A program made the position numbers and the translations under genes. Source: Allobogoriella deserti (GTDB lineage: Bacteria > Actinomycetota > Actinomycetes > Actinomycetales > Actinomycetaceae). Taken from it: a stretch of DNA of 64,000 bases. The notes beneath the pieces are model-generated. The model was given only the letters and a program-made list of their open reading frames with translations, did no database searches and was not told the DNA's origin. The DNA is taken from contig NZ_JBHUEE010000002.1 of the NCBI RefSeq assembly GCF_042680605.1, forward strand, positions 496,001 through 560,000, read 5' to 3'. This document shows positions 8,900 to 16,787 of this stretch, in pieces; the first letter of the stretch is position 1; each line of letters starts with the position of its first letter.

Positions 8900-10159
8900 T
8901 CATCTCCTTGCTAGGCGGTCCCGCAGCGCTCGTGCACGGCTGGACACGAGGCGGGTGAGCATGGCGACGGCGCTGGGCGGCGCCGCCGCGACGGCGGGCT
9001 CGTCGCCGCGGGCGGCGGCGTCGAGCGCGGCGGCGAACTGGGCGAACATGTCGGTGCTGACGTCTCCGGCGAGAGACCGCCCGAACTGGGCGATGCGCCC
9101 GACCATGAACAGGTCGGCCTCGGCGTGGATGACGCTGCCCGGCGCGCCGTCGGGGCGGGTGCGGGCCGCCAGGCGCACGTCGGCCTGGACGGTGCCGCCG
9201 CCGGCGTCGGCGGCCTGGGCGACGGCACGCAGCGAGCGATGCTCGGCGTCGCGCTCGGTGACATGGATGTCACCGAGGAAGGCGAGCTTGATGGGGCCGA
9301 GGGCCACCCGGATGCGCCCGGCGTAGCGGTCGTCGCCGTGGTCGGCGAGCAGCTCGGCGCCGGGCAGGCAGGCGGCGAGGCGTTCGGTGTCGTTCATGAC
9401 GTCCCACACCTCGCCCGGCGGCGCGCCCACCTCATGCTCGAGCGCGATCCGCACGGTCGGCTCGGACTGCGGGAGGCTAATCTCGCGGGCCGCGGCGACG
9501 GCGGAGGGCCCGTCCTCGGCCGCGGCTCCCGGTCCGCCGAGCGTGGTGCGCGGCAGCAGGGCCTGGTGGCCGCAGTTGCGCGGTGGCGGGACGGCGTCCG
9601 GGTGCGTGTCCGCGACGTCGGCGACGGCGTCGATGATGTGGCGGTAGCCGGTGCACCGGCACAGCACGCCGGACATCTTCTCGGGCAGGTCCTCGGCGCG
9701 GACGCCTGGCTCGTGGTCGAGCAGGTCGTAGGCGCTCATGAGCATGCCCGGCGTGCAGAACCCGCACTGCAGGGCGTGGTGCCGCCCGAAGGACTCCTGC
9801 AGCGGATGCAGGTCGTCGGGCCGGCCGAGGCCTTCGACGGTCATGATCTCGGCGCCGTCGAGCTGGCAGGCGAGCAGCAGGCAGGCGCGGGCGGCCTCGC
9901 CGTCGACGGTCACGGTGCACATCCCGCACACGCCGTGCTCGCAGCCGAGGTGCGTGCCGGTCAGGCCGAGGTGGTCGCGCAGGGCGTCGGCGAGGGTGAC
10001 CCGCGGTGCGACGTCGACCTCGGCGGCGCGGCCGTTGACGGTCAGCTGCACGCGGACGGTGGCGTCCGCGTCGACCCGCAGCGGCTGCGGGTCGCTGGCC
10101 GGCGTGGCGCGGCCGGTGGTGCGGCGGAGGGTCTCGGTGAGGTGGCGCAGAGGTGTCAT
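8900..10159 (-). CDS. Molybdenum hydroxylase [2Fe-2S] subunit fused to a CoxG-like SRPBCC domain
   Basis: A 419-residue two-domain protein. Residues about 35-195 are a CoxS/XdhC-type small subunit with the plant-type [2Fe-2S] motif CEHGVCGMC near 73, and the second cluster motifs CGFCTPGM near 131 and CRCTGYRH near 167. Residues about 240-390 match the CoxG/SRPBCC family (EVGAPPGEVWDVMNDTERLA, then GPIKLAFLGDI), which is usually a separate gene associated with maturation or membrane placement of carbon monoxide dehydrogenase. The small subunit alone is normally about 160-170 residues, so the fusion is clear. Its start overlaps the stop of the FAD subunit gene. It should pass electrons from the Mo subunit to FAD. 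Confidence 0.9.
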   Translation of the reverse strand: MTPLRHLTETLRRTTGRATPASDPQPLRVDADATVRVQLTVNGRAAEVDVAPRVTLADALRDHLGLTGTHLGCEHGVCGMCTVTVDGEAARACLLLACQLDGAEIMTVEGLGRPDDLHPLQESFGRHHALQCGFCTPGMLMSAYDLLDHEPGVRAEDLPEKMSGVLCRCTGYRHIIDAVADVADTHPDAVPPPRNCGHQALLPRTTLGGPGAAAEDGPSAVAAAREISLPQSEPTVRIALEHEVGAPPGEVWDVMNDTERLAACLPGAELLADHGDDRYAGRIRVALGPIKLAFLGDIHVTERDAEHRSLRAVAQAADAGGGTVQADVRLAARTRPDGAPGSVIHAEADLFMVGRIAQFGRSLAGDVSTDMFAQFAAALDAAARGDEPAVAAAPPSAVAMLTRLVSSRARALRDRLARR

Positions 10160-11058
10160 GCGGCAGCCCGCTTCCGGCTCGCGGTGACGGCACGGGCCAG
10201 GGCCCGCGGCGTCAGGGCGGTGACGAGACGACGGCGGTAGGCAGGTGAGGCGTGCGCGTCACCGGTCGTGGTGACCGCCTCCTGCGCCATCGCGGCCGCC
10301 GGTTCGGTGAGCTCGCGGCCCAGGGCGTCGGGGTCCGTGCCGTGCCGGGTGACGGCCTCGGCGAGCGGGCCGCGCAGGCTCCGCAGCTGGGGGCGGTCGG
10401 CCACGCCGAAGGTTGCGACGTCGGCAGCGTGGACGCCGTCGTCGGTGAGGTGGACGCGGGCGGCGACGCCGGCGAGGGCGAAGTCGCCGTGGCGGCGGGC
10501 CACCTCGGCGAAGCCGGCGCCCTCCCCCGCCCGCGCCAACGGGAACTGCACGGAGGCGAGCACGTCGGCGGGTCCGAGCGCGGTGGACATGGCCCCGGTG
10601 AAGAACTCCTCGGCGGCGATCCGGCGCCGGCCGTCCGGCCCCGCGACGTCGAGGGTCGCACCGAGGCACAGGGCGACGGCGGGCAGCTCGGCGGACGGGT
10701 CGGCGTGGGCGAGGGAGCCGCACACGGTCCCCCGGCTGCGGATCTCCCGGTGCCCGACCCACGGCAGCGCCTGCGCCAGCAGCGGCACGTCACCGCCGGC
10801 CGTTCGTTCGACGTGGCGCTGGCGCACCGCGGCCCCGATGCGCAGCGAGCCGCCGTCGTGGCCGATCTGGCCGAGTTCGGCCACGCGGGTGAGGTCGACC
10901 AGGGTCCGGGGCCGGCCGAGCCGCATGGCCAGGACGGGGACGAGGGACTGTCCGCCGGCGAGGACCTTGCCGCCGCCGGCCGCCTCCGCAGCCACGAGCT
11001 CGCCGACGACGTCCGCCAGGCGGGTCGGGCGGACGTAGGCGAACGGGGCGGGCTTCAT
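10156..11058 (-). CDS. Molybdenum hydroxylase FAD-binding medium subunit (CoxM family)
   Basis: A 300-residue subunit that binds FAD and transfers electrons from the [2Fe-2S] subunit to an acceptor. The start is the ATG of MKPAPFAYVRP, the usual family beginning; a longer in-frame extension would run into the crotonase gene. FAD motifs are AGGQSLVPVLAMRL at residues 34-47 and the second loop RSRGTVCGSLAHADP at about 108-122. A Cys replaces the commoner Gly in the second loop (TVCGS instead of TIGGS). It overlaps the [2Fe-2S] subunit by 4 bases and is one base from the crotonase gene. Confidence 0.9.
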   Translation of the reverse strand: MKPAPFAYVRPTRLADVVGELVAAEAAGGGKVLAGGQSLVPVLAMRLGRPRTLVDLTRVAELGQIGHDGGSLRIGAAVRQRHVERTAGGDVPLLAQALPWVGHREIRSRGTVCGSLAHADPSAELPAVALCLGATLDVAGPDGRRRIAAEEFFTGAMSTALGPADVLASVQFPLARAGEGAGFAEVARRHGDFALAGVAARVHLTDDGVHAADVATFGVADRPQLRSLRGPLAEAVTRHGTDPDALGRELTEPAAAMAQEAVTTTGDAHASPAYRRRLVTALTPRALARAVTASRKRAAA

Positions 11059-11059
11059 G

Positions 11060-11839
11060 TCAGCGGCCCTCGAAGGTGGGCTTGCGCTTCTCGCCGAACG
11101 CGGCGACGCCCTCGGCGAAGTCGTGCGTGGCGCGCAGCATGGCGTAGGACTTGCGCTCGAGTTCGACACCGGTGGCCAGGGGTGCGTCGACGCCGCGGTC
11201 GAGGACCTCCATGGCGGTGCGCAGCGCCACCGGCGAGTAGCCCAGGAGTGTGCCGACCACGCGCTCGACCTCGCGCTCCAGCGCCTCGGCGTCGTCGCTG
11301 ACGGTGGCGATGAGACCCCACGCCAGGGCCTGCTCGGCGGAGATCCGCTCGGCGGTCAGCACGTGGTACTTGGCGCGGGAGAGGCCGATGAGCCGGGCGA
11401 GGCGCTGGGTCCCGCCGGAGCCGGGCATCATGCCCAGCCGCATCTCCGGCAGGGCGAACTCGGTGCGGGAGGTGGCCAGGCGGATGTCGGTGGCGAGGGC
11501 GAGTTCGAAGCCAACGCCGAAGCAGTAGCCGTCCACGGCCGTGATCACCGGCTTCGGGGACCGGGCGGGAGCGGTGACGTCCTGGCCGAGATCGGTGAGG
11601 TCGAACGGCTCGACCTCCATGAACCCGGCGATGTCCCCGCCGGAGGTGAAGTGTTCACCCTCGCCACGGATGACGACGACCGCGACGTCCGGGTCGGCGT
11701 CGATCTCGGCGAACCGTTCGGCCATCAGCCGCCGCATCTCCATGGTGACGATGTTGAAGCGGCCGTTGGCGAGGGTCAGGTTGGCGACCCGTCCGTCGTG
11801 GCTGGTCTCCAGCCGGATGTCTCCGCCGGTCAGGGGCAT
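11060..11839 (-). CDS. Crotonase-superfamily enzyme, one catalytic Glu replaced
   Basis: A 259-residue enoyl-CoA hydratase/isomerase-fold protein. The oxyanion-hole regions are HFTSGGDI near residue 63-70 and GYCFGVGFELALATD near 104-118. Glu132 (in LPEMRLGMMPGSGG) aligns with Glu144 of rat enoyl-CoA hydratase, but the position of Glu164 is Tyr158 (AKYHVLTAERI). A simple syn-hydration is therefore less likely than an isomerase, hydrolase or ring-opening reaction. It lies between the FAD and Mo subunits of the molybdenum hydroxylase. In the furoate pathway a crotonase-family protein (HmfE) is assigned to 2-oxoglutaryl-CoA hydrolysis, which would fit. A good ribosome site (GAGGAG) precedes the ATG. 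Confidence 0.87.
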   Translation of the reverse strand: MPLTGGDIRLETSHDGRVANLTLANGRFNIVTMEMRRLMAERFAEIDADPDVAVVVIRGEGEHFTSGGDIAGFMEVEPFDLTDLGQDVTAPARSPKPVITAVDGYCFGVGFELALATDIRLATSRTEFALPEMRLGMMPGSGGTQRLARLIGLSRAKYHVLTAERISAEQALAWGLIATVSDDAEALEREVERVVGTLLGYSPVALRTAMEVLDRGVDAPLATGVELERKSYAMLRATHDFAEGVAAFGEKRKPTFEGR

Positions 11840-11851
11840 GGTCGTGGCTCC

Positions 11852-14263
11852 TCAGGTGGTCTCGAGCAGGTCGTGGATGACGTTGCCGTGCAGGGGCAGC
11901 GAGGTGATCTCGACGCCGTGGGCCGAGAGGGCGTCCTCGACGGCGCCCGCGACGGCGGCGGGGAAGCTCATGCTGCTGCCTTCGCCGGATCCCTTGGCGC
12001 CGAGTTTGGTCAGCGGCGAGGGTGTGACCTGGCGTTCTCCGGTGAGCGGGAAGGCTGCCTCGGCGGAGGTGGGCACGAGGTAGTCCATGAAGGTGGCGGT
12101 GGGCTGGCCGGTCTCGGAGTAGGTCAGCTCCTCGTACAGCGCGCCGCCGAGGCCGTGGACCATGGCCCCGTGCACCTGCCCCTCGATGAGCTGGGGGTTC
12201 AGGACGGTGCCGGCGTCGTGGACGGCGTGGACCCGTTCGATGGCGATCTCGTACGTCTCGGGGTCGATGCGGACCTGGACCAGTTCGGCGACGAAGCCGT
12301 AGCAGAGCGAGGAGTTGATCTTGTCCGTGCGCGAGGGGGCGGTGGACTGCGGTGGGGTGAACGCCGCCTCGGCGCCCAGCTGGGCGTCCACGCCGTCGGG
12401 CAGGGAACCGGGGTCCCAGTGCACCAGGCCCGCGGCGTGACGGAACTTCACGGACCGTTCCGGTGCGCCGGCCACCCGGACCTGGCCGTCAGCGATCTCC
12501 AGGGTTGCCGGGTCCGCTTCCAGCAGCACCCCGGCCGCGATCCGGATCGTCTCGGCAACGCGGTCGGCCGCCTCGACGACGGCGGAGGTCAACAGCGGTG
12601 CGAAGCGCGAGGAGTAGCTCCCGGAGGTCACCGTCCACGGCGTGGTGTCGGTGTCCATGTCGACCTTGGGCACCACCTGGTCCAGCGGCAGGCCGAGGCG
12701 CTGCGCGACCACCTGGCGAGCGACCGTGGCGTGGCCCTGGCCCTGGGGGACGGTGCCCAGGAGCACGGAGACCACGCCGTAGGGGTCCACGGTGACGCGG
12801 ACGTGCTCGGTCGAGCCGGACTTGTCCCGGCCCGGTGGGCGCTGCTCGGCGGGCGTGGCGAGGCCGACGTATCCGATGTTCGTCGCCGAGGGTTCGACGG
12901 CGAGGGCGATGCCGGTGCCGACGAGCTCGCCGCGCTGACGTGCCGCCGCCTGCCGTGCGCGGACCTGCTCGTACTCGCTCGAGGCGAGGACGGTGGCGAG
13001 GGCGCGCGGATAGTCGCCGGAGTCGTAGATGCCGCCGGTGGGGGTCGCGTAGGGGAAGGCGTCGGCCGGGACGAGGTTGCGCCGGCGCAGGTCCGCCGGG
13101 TCGAGGTCGAGGGTGCGGGCGACCTTGTCCATCAAGCGTTCGAGGCCGAAGTAGAGCTGCTGGCCGCCGAAGCCGCGGTTGAGACCGGTGGGGGCCTTGT
13201 TGGTGACGACGGCGCGTGACCGGAGCCGCACGTGATCGATGCGGTAGGCGCCGGTGATGTTGCCGAAGCAGCGGTAGAGGGTGGCGGGTTCGGGTGGGCG
13301 GAGGTAGGCGCCGACGTTCTCCCGGAAGTCGACGTCGAGCGCGCGGACGGTGCCGTCGGCGTCGACCGCTGCGGAGAAACGCATGACCCGGTCCGAGCCG
13401 GCGGAGCTGGCCAGGAGATGCTCGATGCGGTCCTCGGTCCAGCGCACCGGCCGCCCGGCGTACTTGCTCGCGACGGCCATGAGGGCGATGTAGGGGTAGA
13501 TCCCCGCCTTGATGCCGAAGCTGCCGCCGATGTCCTGCGGCACGACGAGCCGTAGCTGGGCGGGCCCGATCCCGAGGGCGCCGGCGAGCACGGGCACCAT
13601 CGAGAAGGGGCCGTGGAAGTTCGACCACGCGCTAACCTGCGGTCCGCCTGCCTCGTCGCGCCATTCGGCGACGACGGAGTAGCACTCCATGGGGGTCGAG
13701 GAGTATCGCGGGAAGGAGTACTCGCCGGTCACGACGTGGTCGGCCCCGGAGAAGGCGGCGTCGACCTCGCCGAAGTCGAAGGTGCGGTCGCTGGCCACGT
13801 TCGATTCCGCGGTCTCGTGCAGTCGTGGCGCGTCCGCGTCCAGGGCTCGGTGCGTCTCGGTGACGGCGGGGAGGATCTCGTAGTCGACGTCGACGAGTTC
13901 GGCGGCGTCCTCGGCCGTGTAGCGGTCGGTCGCGACGACGACGGCGACCGGTTCGCCGACGAATCGCACCTTGTCGGTGCCGGTCGGGTAGTACGGCATC
14001 GGGGTGCGTAACGACAGCGGGAACGGGTTGAGGGTGGCGAGGACCTCCTCGGGCCCGATGACCGCGGCCACGCCGGGGTGGTTGCGTGCCCGGTCCAGGT
14101 GGACCTCGCGGATGCGTGCGTGCGGGTGGGGACTGCGCACGACGGCGGCCGCCAAGGTGCCGGGGAGCGGGTCGAGGTCGTCGAGGAAGCGGCCGCGGCC
14201 GGTCAGCAGCGCCGGGTCCTCGATGCGGGCGAGCGTGGTCGTGGGCTCGGTGCCGTCAGCCAT
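11852..14263 (-). CDS. Molybdenum hydroxylase large (molybdopterin) subunit, non-CO-dehydrogenase type
   Basis: An 803-residue xanthine-oxidase-family catalytic subunit. GGSFGIKAGIYPYIAL near residue 250 and the C-terminal GAKGSGEGSSMSFPAAV near 755, with the catalytic Glu, are both present. The active-site loop reads TGLNRGFGGQ near 362. It lacks the AYXCSFR loop of true (form I) CO dehydrogenases, so this enzyme should hydroxylate an organic substrate. It is the first gene of the minus-strand set and is divergent from the PadR regulator. Together with the CoA ligase it probably hydroxylates a heteroaryl- or aryl-CoA; 2-furoyl-CoA is my preferred candidate by gene order. Confidence 0.9.
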   Translation of the reverse strand: MADGTEPTTTLARIEDPALLTGRGRFLDDLDPLPGTLAAAVVRSPHPHARIREVHLDRARNHPGVAAVIGPEEVLATLNPFPLSLRTPMPYYPTGTDKVRFVGEPVAVVVATDRYTAEDAAELVDVDYEILPAVTETHRALDADAPRLHETAESNVASDRTFDFGEVDAAFSGADHVVTGEYSFPRYSSTPMECYSVVAEWRDEAGGPQVSAWSNFHGPFSMVPVLAGALGIGPAQLRLVVPQDIGGSFGIKAGIYPYIALMAVASKYAGRPVRWTEDRIEHLLASSAGSDRVMRFSAAVDADGTVRALDVDFRENVGAYLRPPEPATLYRCFGNITGAYRIDHVRLRSRAVVTNKAPTGLNRGFGGQQLYFGLERLMDKVARTLDLDPADLRRRNLVPADAFPYATPTGGIYDSGDYPRALATVLASSEYEQVRARQAAARQRGELVGTGIALAVEPSATNIGYVGLATPAEQRPPGRDKSGSTEHVRVTVDPYGVVSVLLGTVPQGQGHATVARQVVAQRLGLPLDQVVPKVDMDTDTTPWTVTSGSYSSRFAPLLTSAVVEAADRVAETIRIAAGVLLEADPATLEIADGQVRVAGAPERSVKFRHAAGLVHWDPGSLPDGVDAQLGAEAAFTPPQSTAPSRTDKINSSLCYGFVAELVQVRIDPETYEIAIERVHAVHDAGTVLNPQLIEGQVHGAMVHGLGGALYEELTYSETGQPTATFMDYLVPTSAEAAFPLTGERQVTPSPLTKLGAKGSGEGSSMSFPAAVAGAVEDALSAHGVEITSLPLHGNVIHDLLETT

Positions 14264-14322
14264 CGTGCTCTCCTCCCGCGACGTCGTTGTCCCGTGCCGT
14301 CACGCGCAATAGTCCGATTCAG

Positions 14323-14347
14323 ACGTTCCGCTTCGGATCGTGAACGT
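14323..14347. promoter_or_regulatory. Nested inverted repeats between PadR gene and hydroxylase operon (candidate operator)
   Basis: ACGTTC (14323-14328) and GAACGT (14342-14347) form a perfect 6-base inverted repeat with a 13-base spacer. Inside it TCCG-CTT-CGGA (14327-14337) forms a second dyad. A short tandem duplication (GTACGGTACGGT, 14346-14357) follows directly. The element sits in the 101-base divergent region, 18-42 bases upstream of the padR ATG, where an autoregulatory PadR operator would be expected. Sequence-only inference. Confidence 0.4.
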
Positions 14348-14364
14348 ACGGTACGGTCGGCCGC

Positions 14365-14925
14365 ATGTCAACGGCTCGCCTGACGACCACCTCGTACGTG
14401 GTCCTGGGACTGATCGGCCTGCGTGGACCGTCGACCTCCTACGACCTCAAGCGCGCGGTCGGGCACTCGGTCGGCTACTTCTGGCCGTTCCCGCACGCTC
14501 AGCTCTACTCGGAGCCGCGGCGCCTCGTCGATGCCGGCCTGCTCGATGTGACGTCCGAGGAGCAGGGGCGCCGGCGCCAGACGTTCACGCTCACCGACGC
14601 CGGCCGCAAGGCCCTGCAGGAGTGGCTGCGCGAGCCGGTGACCGAACCGATGCAGGTGCGTGACGTGGCCGAGCTCAAATTGTTCTTCGGCGAACTGGCA
14701 AGTGAGGAGGACATGCGCGCGCTTGCCCGCGAGCAGGTCCGCCAGCACAGCGAGCGCATTGCCGTATACGAGGAGATGCGCAGCCGGTTCGGCGGGATCG
14801 ACGAGGTGCGCGCGCGGCTGGTCCCCCTGCGTCTCGGGCTGGCGATGGAGCGTGCAGCTGTCTCCTTCTGGGCCGAGCTCGCCGAGGAGCTCGAGGAGGC
14901 GGCGGCGGACGGAGCCGGTTCATGA
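14365..14925 (+). CDS. PadR-family transcriptional regulator
   Basis: A 186-residue regulator with an N-terminal winged helix-turn-helix (residues about 8-85: YVVLGLIGLRGPSTSYDLKR, then FWPFPHAQLYSEPRRL and a basic wing EEQGRRRQTFTLTDAG) and a PadR_C/Vir-like helical dimerisation region (about 95-180). PadR proteins commonly repress genes for aromatic acid handling and are released by the substrate or its CoA ester. It is divergent from the molybdenum hydroxylase operon, which it probably controls, and overlaps the alpha/beta hydrolase gene by 4 bases. Confidence 0.9.
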   Translation: MSTARLTTTSYVVLGLIGLRGPSTSYDLKRAVGHSVGYFWPFPHAQLYSEPRRLVDAGLLDVTSEEQGRRRQTFTLTDAGRKALQEWLREPVTEPMQVRDVAELKLFFGELASEEDMRALAREQVRQHSERIAVYEEMRSRFGGIDEVRARLVPLRLGLAMERAAVSFWAELAEELEEAAADGAGS

Positions 14926-15761
14926 ACCTCGCGGTGAAGGTCTCCGGGGCCGGGCCGCGAGTCCTGCTGCTGCACTGCGACGCCTCGACCGGAGCCGCGG
15001 ACTGGAAACGGCAAGAGCCGCTCGCGCAGCGGTGGACCCTCGTGGTGCCCGACCGCCCGGGATACGGCGACAGTCCTCACGTCCGGGTCGACTTCGAGAC
15101 GGAGCCGCAGGCCCATCGCCCGCTGCTCGGGGACGGCGCCCACCTGGTGGGCCATTCCTACGGCGGCGTGGTCGCCATGTTCCTCGCCGCGGCCGAGCCG
15201 GACCGGGTGCGGTCCCTGACCGTGATCGAACCACCGGCGCTCGGCTTGAGCGAGGATCCGGAGGTGGTCCGGACCCGCGACGAGCTGGCCGCCGTTTATG
15301 CCGAACAGCTCGATCCGTTCGACTTCTACACGAAGTTCTGCGCTGCGATCGGCGAGCGGCCGTGGCCGCGCCGGCCACTCCCCCCGGAGCTCGACGCCGG
15401 TGTTCGGGCCCTTCAGCGCGAGCACGTGCCCTGGCACGCCCGCCCAGACCTCGATGCCCTCAGGGCAGCACCGTTTCCGATCCTGGCGGTCTCGGGCGGC
15501 CATCACCCGGCGTTCGAGGCCGTGTGCGACACCATCGCCGAGGCCACGGGCGCCGAGCGCGCCACCGTGCCCGGCCGGCGGCACATGGTCCCGCTCGTCG
15601 GAGAACCGTTCAACGAGCTCGTCGAGACCTTCTGGTCACGCGCCGAAACGCTACTCGATGGCGAAACCTCCAAACGCGCGCAAACCAACACACTAGTATA
15701 CACAAATTGCGATCAAGCAGACCGGTCCGTACGCCGTGGCGACAATCGCGCCTGCGGTTGA
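14922..15761 (+). CDS. Alpha/beta hydrolase, with C-terminal tail at a composition boundary
   Basis: A 279-residue alpha/beta-fold hydrolase. The nucleophile elbow is GHSYGG with Ser79, the likely catalytic His lies in PGRRHMVPLVG near residue 220, and LLLHCD near 15-20 gives the oxyanion strand. It is translationally coupled to padR (ATGA) and may act in the same pathway, for example on a lactone or thioester, but that is inference. The last 30 or so residues (from about base 15,660) are polar and unlike the family, and the DNA there turns AT-rich (CACTAGTATACACAAATTG). The natural C terminus may have been replaced when the exopolysaccharide locus was inserted. Confidence 0.8.
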   Translation: MNLAVKVSGAGPRVLLLHCDASTGAADWKRQEPLAQRWTLVVPDRPGYGDSPHVRVDFETEPQAHRPLLGDGAHLVGHSYGGVVAMFLAAAEPDRVRSLTVIEPPALGLSEDPEVVRTRDELAAVYAEQLDPFDFYTKFCAAIGERPWPRRPLPPELDAGVRALQREHVPWHARPDLDALRAAPFPILAVSGGHHPAFEAVCDTIAEATGAERATVPGRRHMVPLVGEPFNELVETFWSRAETLLDGETSKRAQTNTLVYTNCDQADRSVRRGDNRACG

Positions 15762-15825
15762 CGCGCCACGTCCTCGCGGTAGGTTTCAACACGGCCATGC
15801 ACCGGACCCGGACTGGAGGCACTCT

Positions 15826-16680
15826 GTGACCGAGACCAACGCGATCGTTGTCAGCGGCTTGCCGCGGTCAGGTACCACGTGGGTGGCCTCCCTTCTCGGT
15901 CATGGGCACGGTACAAGTCTCATCGCACGGGAACCAATGAACCCGCGCCCCGGCGGATTCAACCTCAACGGGCTACTGACCCACTGGACGAGCCTTGACC
16001 TTGGTGCGGAGAAACCGGTTGTCGACGCATGGCGCCACGTCTTCTCGGGGAGACAGTGGCGCCTATACGGAAAACAGGGGCGACAGCAATTGTTGGCCCC
16101 ACTTCCGGGTAGACGTCTTATCGTAAAGGATCCATTCGCAACTCTCTCACTCGGGTTCCTCCGGCGCGAGTTCGGTATAAACAGTATCGCCGTGTACCGA
16201 CCGCCCGAGGCGCTACTCGCAAGTCACCGCCGCATGGGGTGGAAGACTGACTGGAAAGGACTCCTCGCGGCGCTCGATCAGGAAGTGAGCCATCCACCAG
16301 AATCACAGATCCAAGCGATCTCGTTGTTGTGGCGAAGCGCCTACCAGCACATCCTTGATCTGCCGAACGAAGAATCTCCGACCATCGTTGCCCATCAGGA
16401 CCTAGCGGTCGGAGGCATACCCGCGGCACGCGCACTATATTCGGAGTTGGGCCTACAACTCAGCAAACGCGGCCGGCAAAACCTTGAGCAAGCGTTTCAT
16501 GCAGGTAGCACCGCACCTCCACCGCCCGGTCAACTCCACGCGTCAGACCGGGACCCTCGTAGCACGACGGACCAGTGGCGCTCCCGGGTCTCGGAAGAAG
16601 AGGCGGCGGAGCTACGGAAGCTCACGAGTGACATACGCGATCGACTTGCCGATCGCCGCCTCATCCTTGGAACCACCTGA
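15826..16680 (+). CDS. Sulfotransferase family protein (PAPS-dependent)
   Basis: A 284-residue P-loop sulfotransferase. The GTG at 15826 is chosen because GGAGG lies 6 bases upstream. The 5'-phosphosulfate loop is SGLPRSGTTWVASLLG (residues 10-25) and the 3'-phosphate region is IAVYRPPEALLASHRR near 125. Such enzymes move sulfate from PAPS to hydroxyl or amino groups of sugars or other acceptors. It is the first gene of the lower-GC exopolysaccharide locus and is followed, 107 bases on, by the flippase gene. The acceptor is unknown; the setting suggests a sugar of the exported polymer. Confidence 0.85.
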   Translation: MTETNAIVVSGLPRSGTTWVASLLGHGHGTSLIAREPMNPRPGGFNLNGLLTHWTSLDLGAEKPVVDAWRHVFSGRQWRLYGKQGRQQLLAPLPGRRLIVKDPFATLSLGFLRREFGINSIAVYRPPEALLASHRRMGWKTDWKGLLAALDQEVSHPPESQIQAISLLWRSAYQHILDLPNEESPTIVAHQDLAVGGIPAARALYSELGLQLSKRGRQNLEQAFHAGSTAPPPPGQLHASDRDPRSTTDQWRSRVSEEEAAELRKLTSDIRDRLADRRLILGTT

Positions 16681-16787
16681 GCAGCGCACCTCTTGGAGCC
16701 AAACTCCGGACTCAAGGGTGTGGCAACCCCGTCTCGGGTACCCTGACGTCGGCCAAGCCGTGCGTTTGCCCCCCGGAGGTTCACAAC

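Noticed and set aside
11057..13219. A 720-codon open frame on the plus strand
   Set aside because: It is antisense to the crotonase and Mo-subunit genes, which have clear families and motifs; the translated frame has no recognisable domain.
11852..14263. Form I carbon monoxide dehydrogenase large subunit
   Set aside because: The AYXCSFR active-site loop is absent; the equivalent region reads TGLNRGFGGQ, and the operon holds a CoA ligase.
15694..15699. TAGTAT as a -10 promoter element for the first sulfotransferase gene
   Set aside because: No -35-like sequence lies at suitable distance, and a single AT-rich hexamer at a composition boundary is weak evidence.
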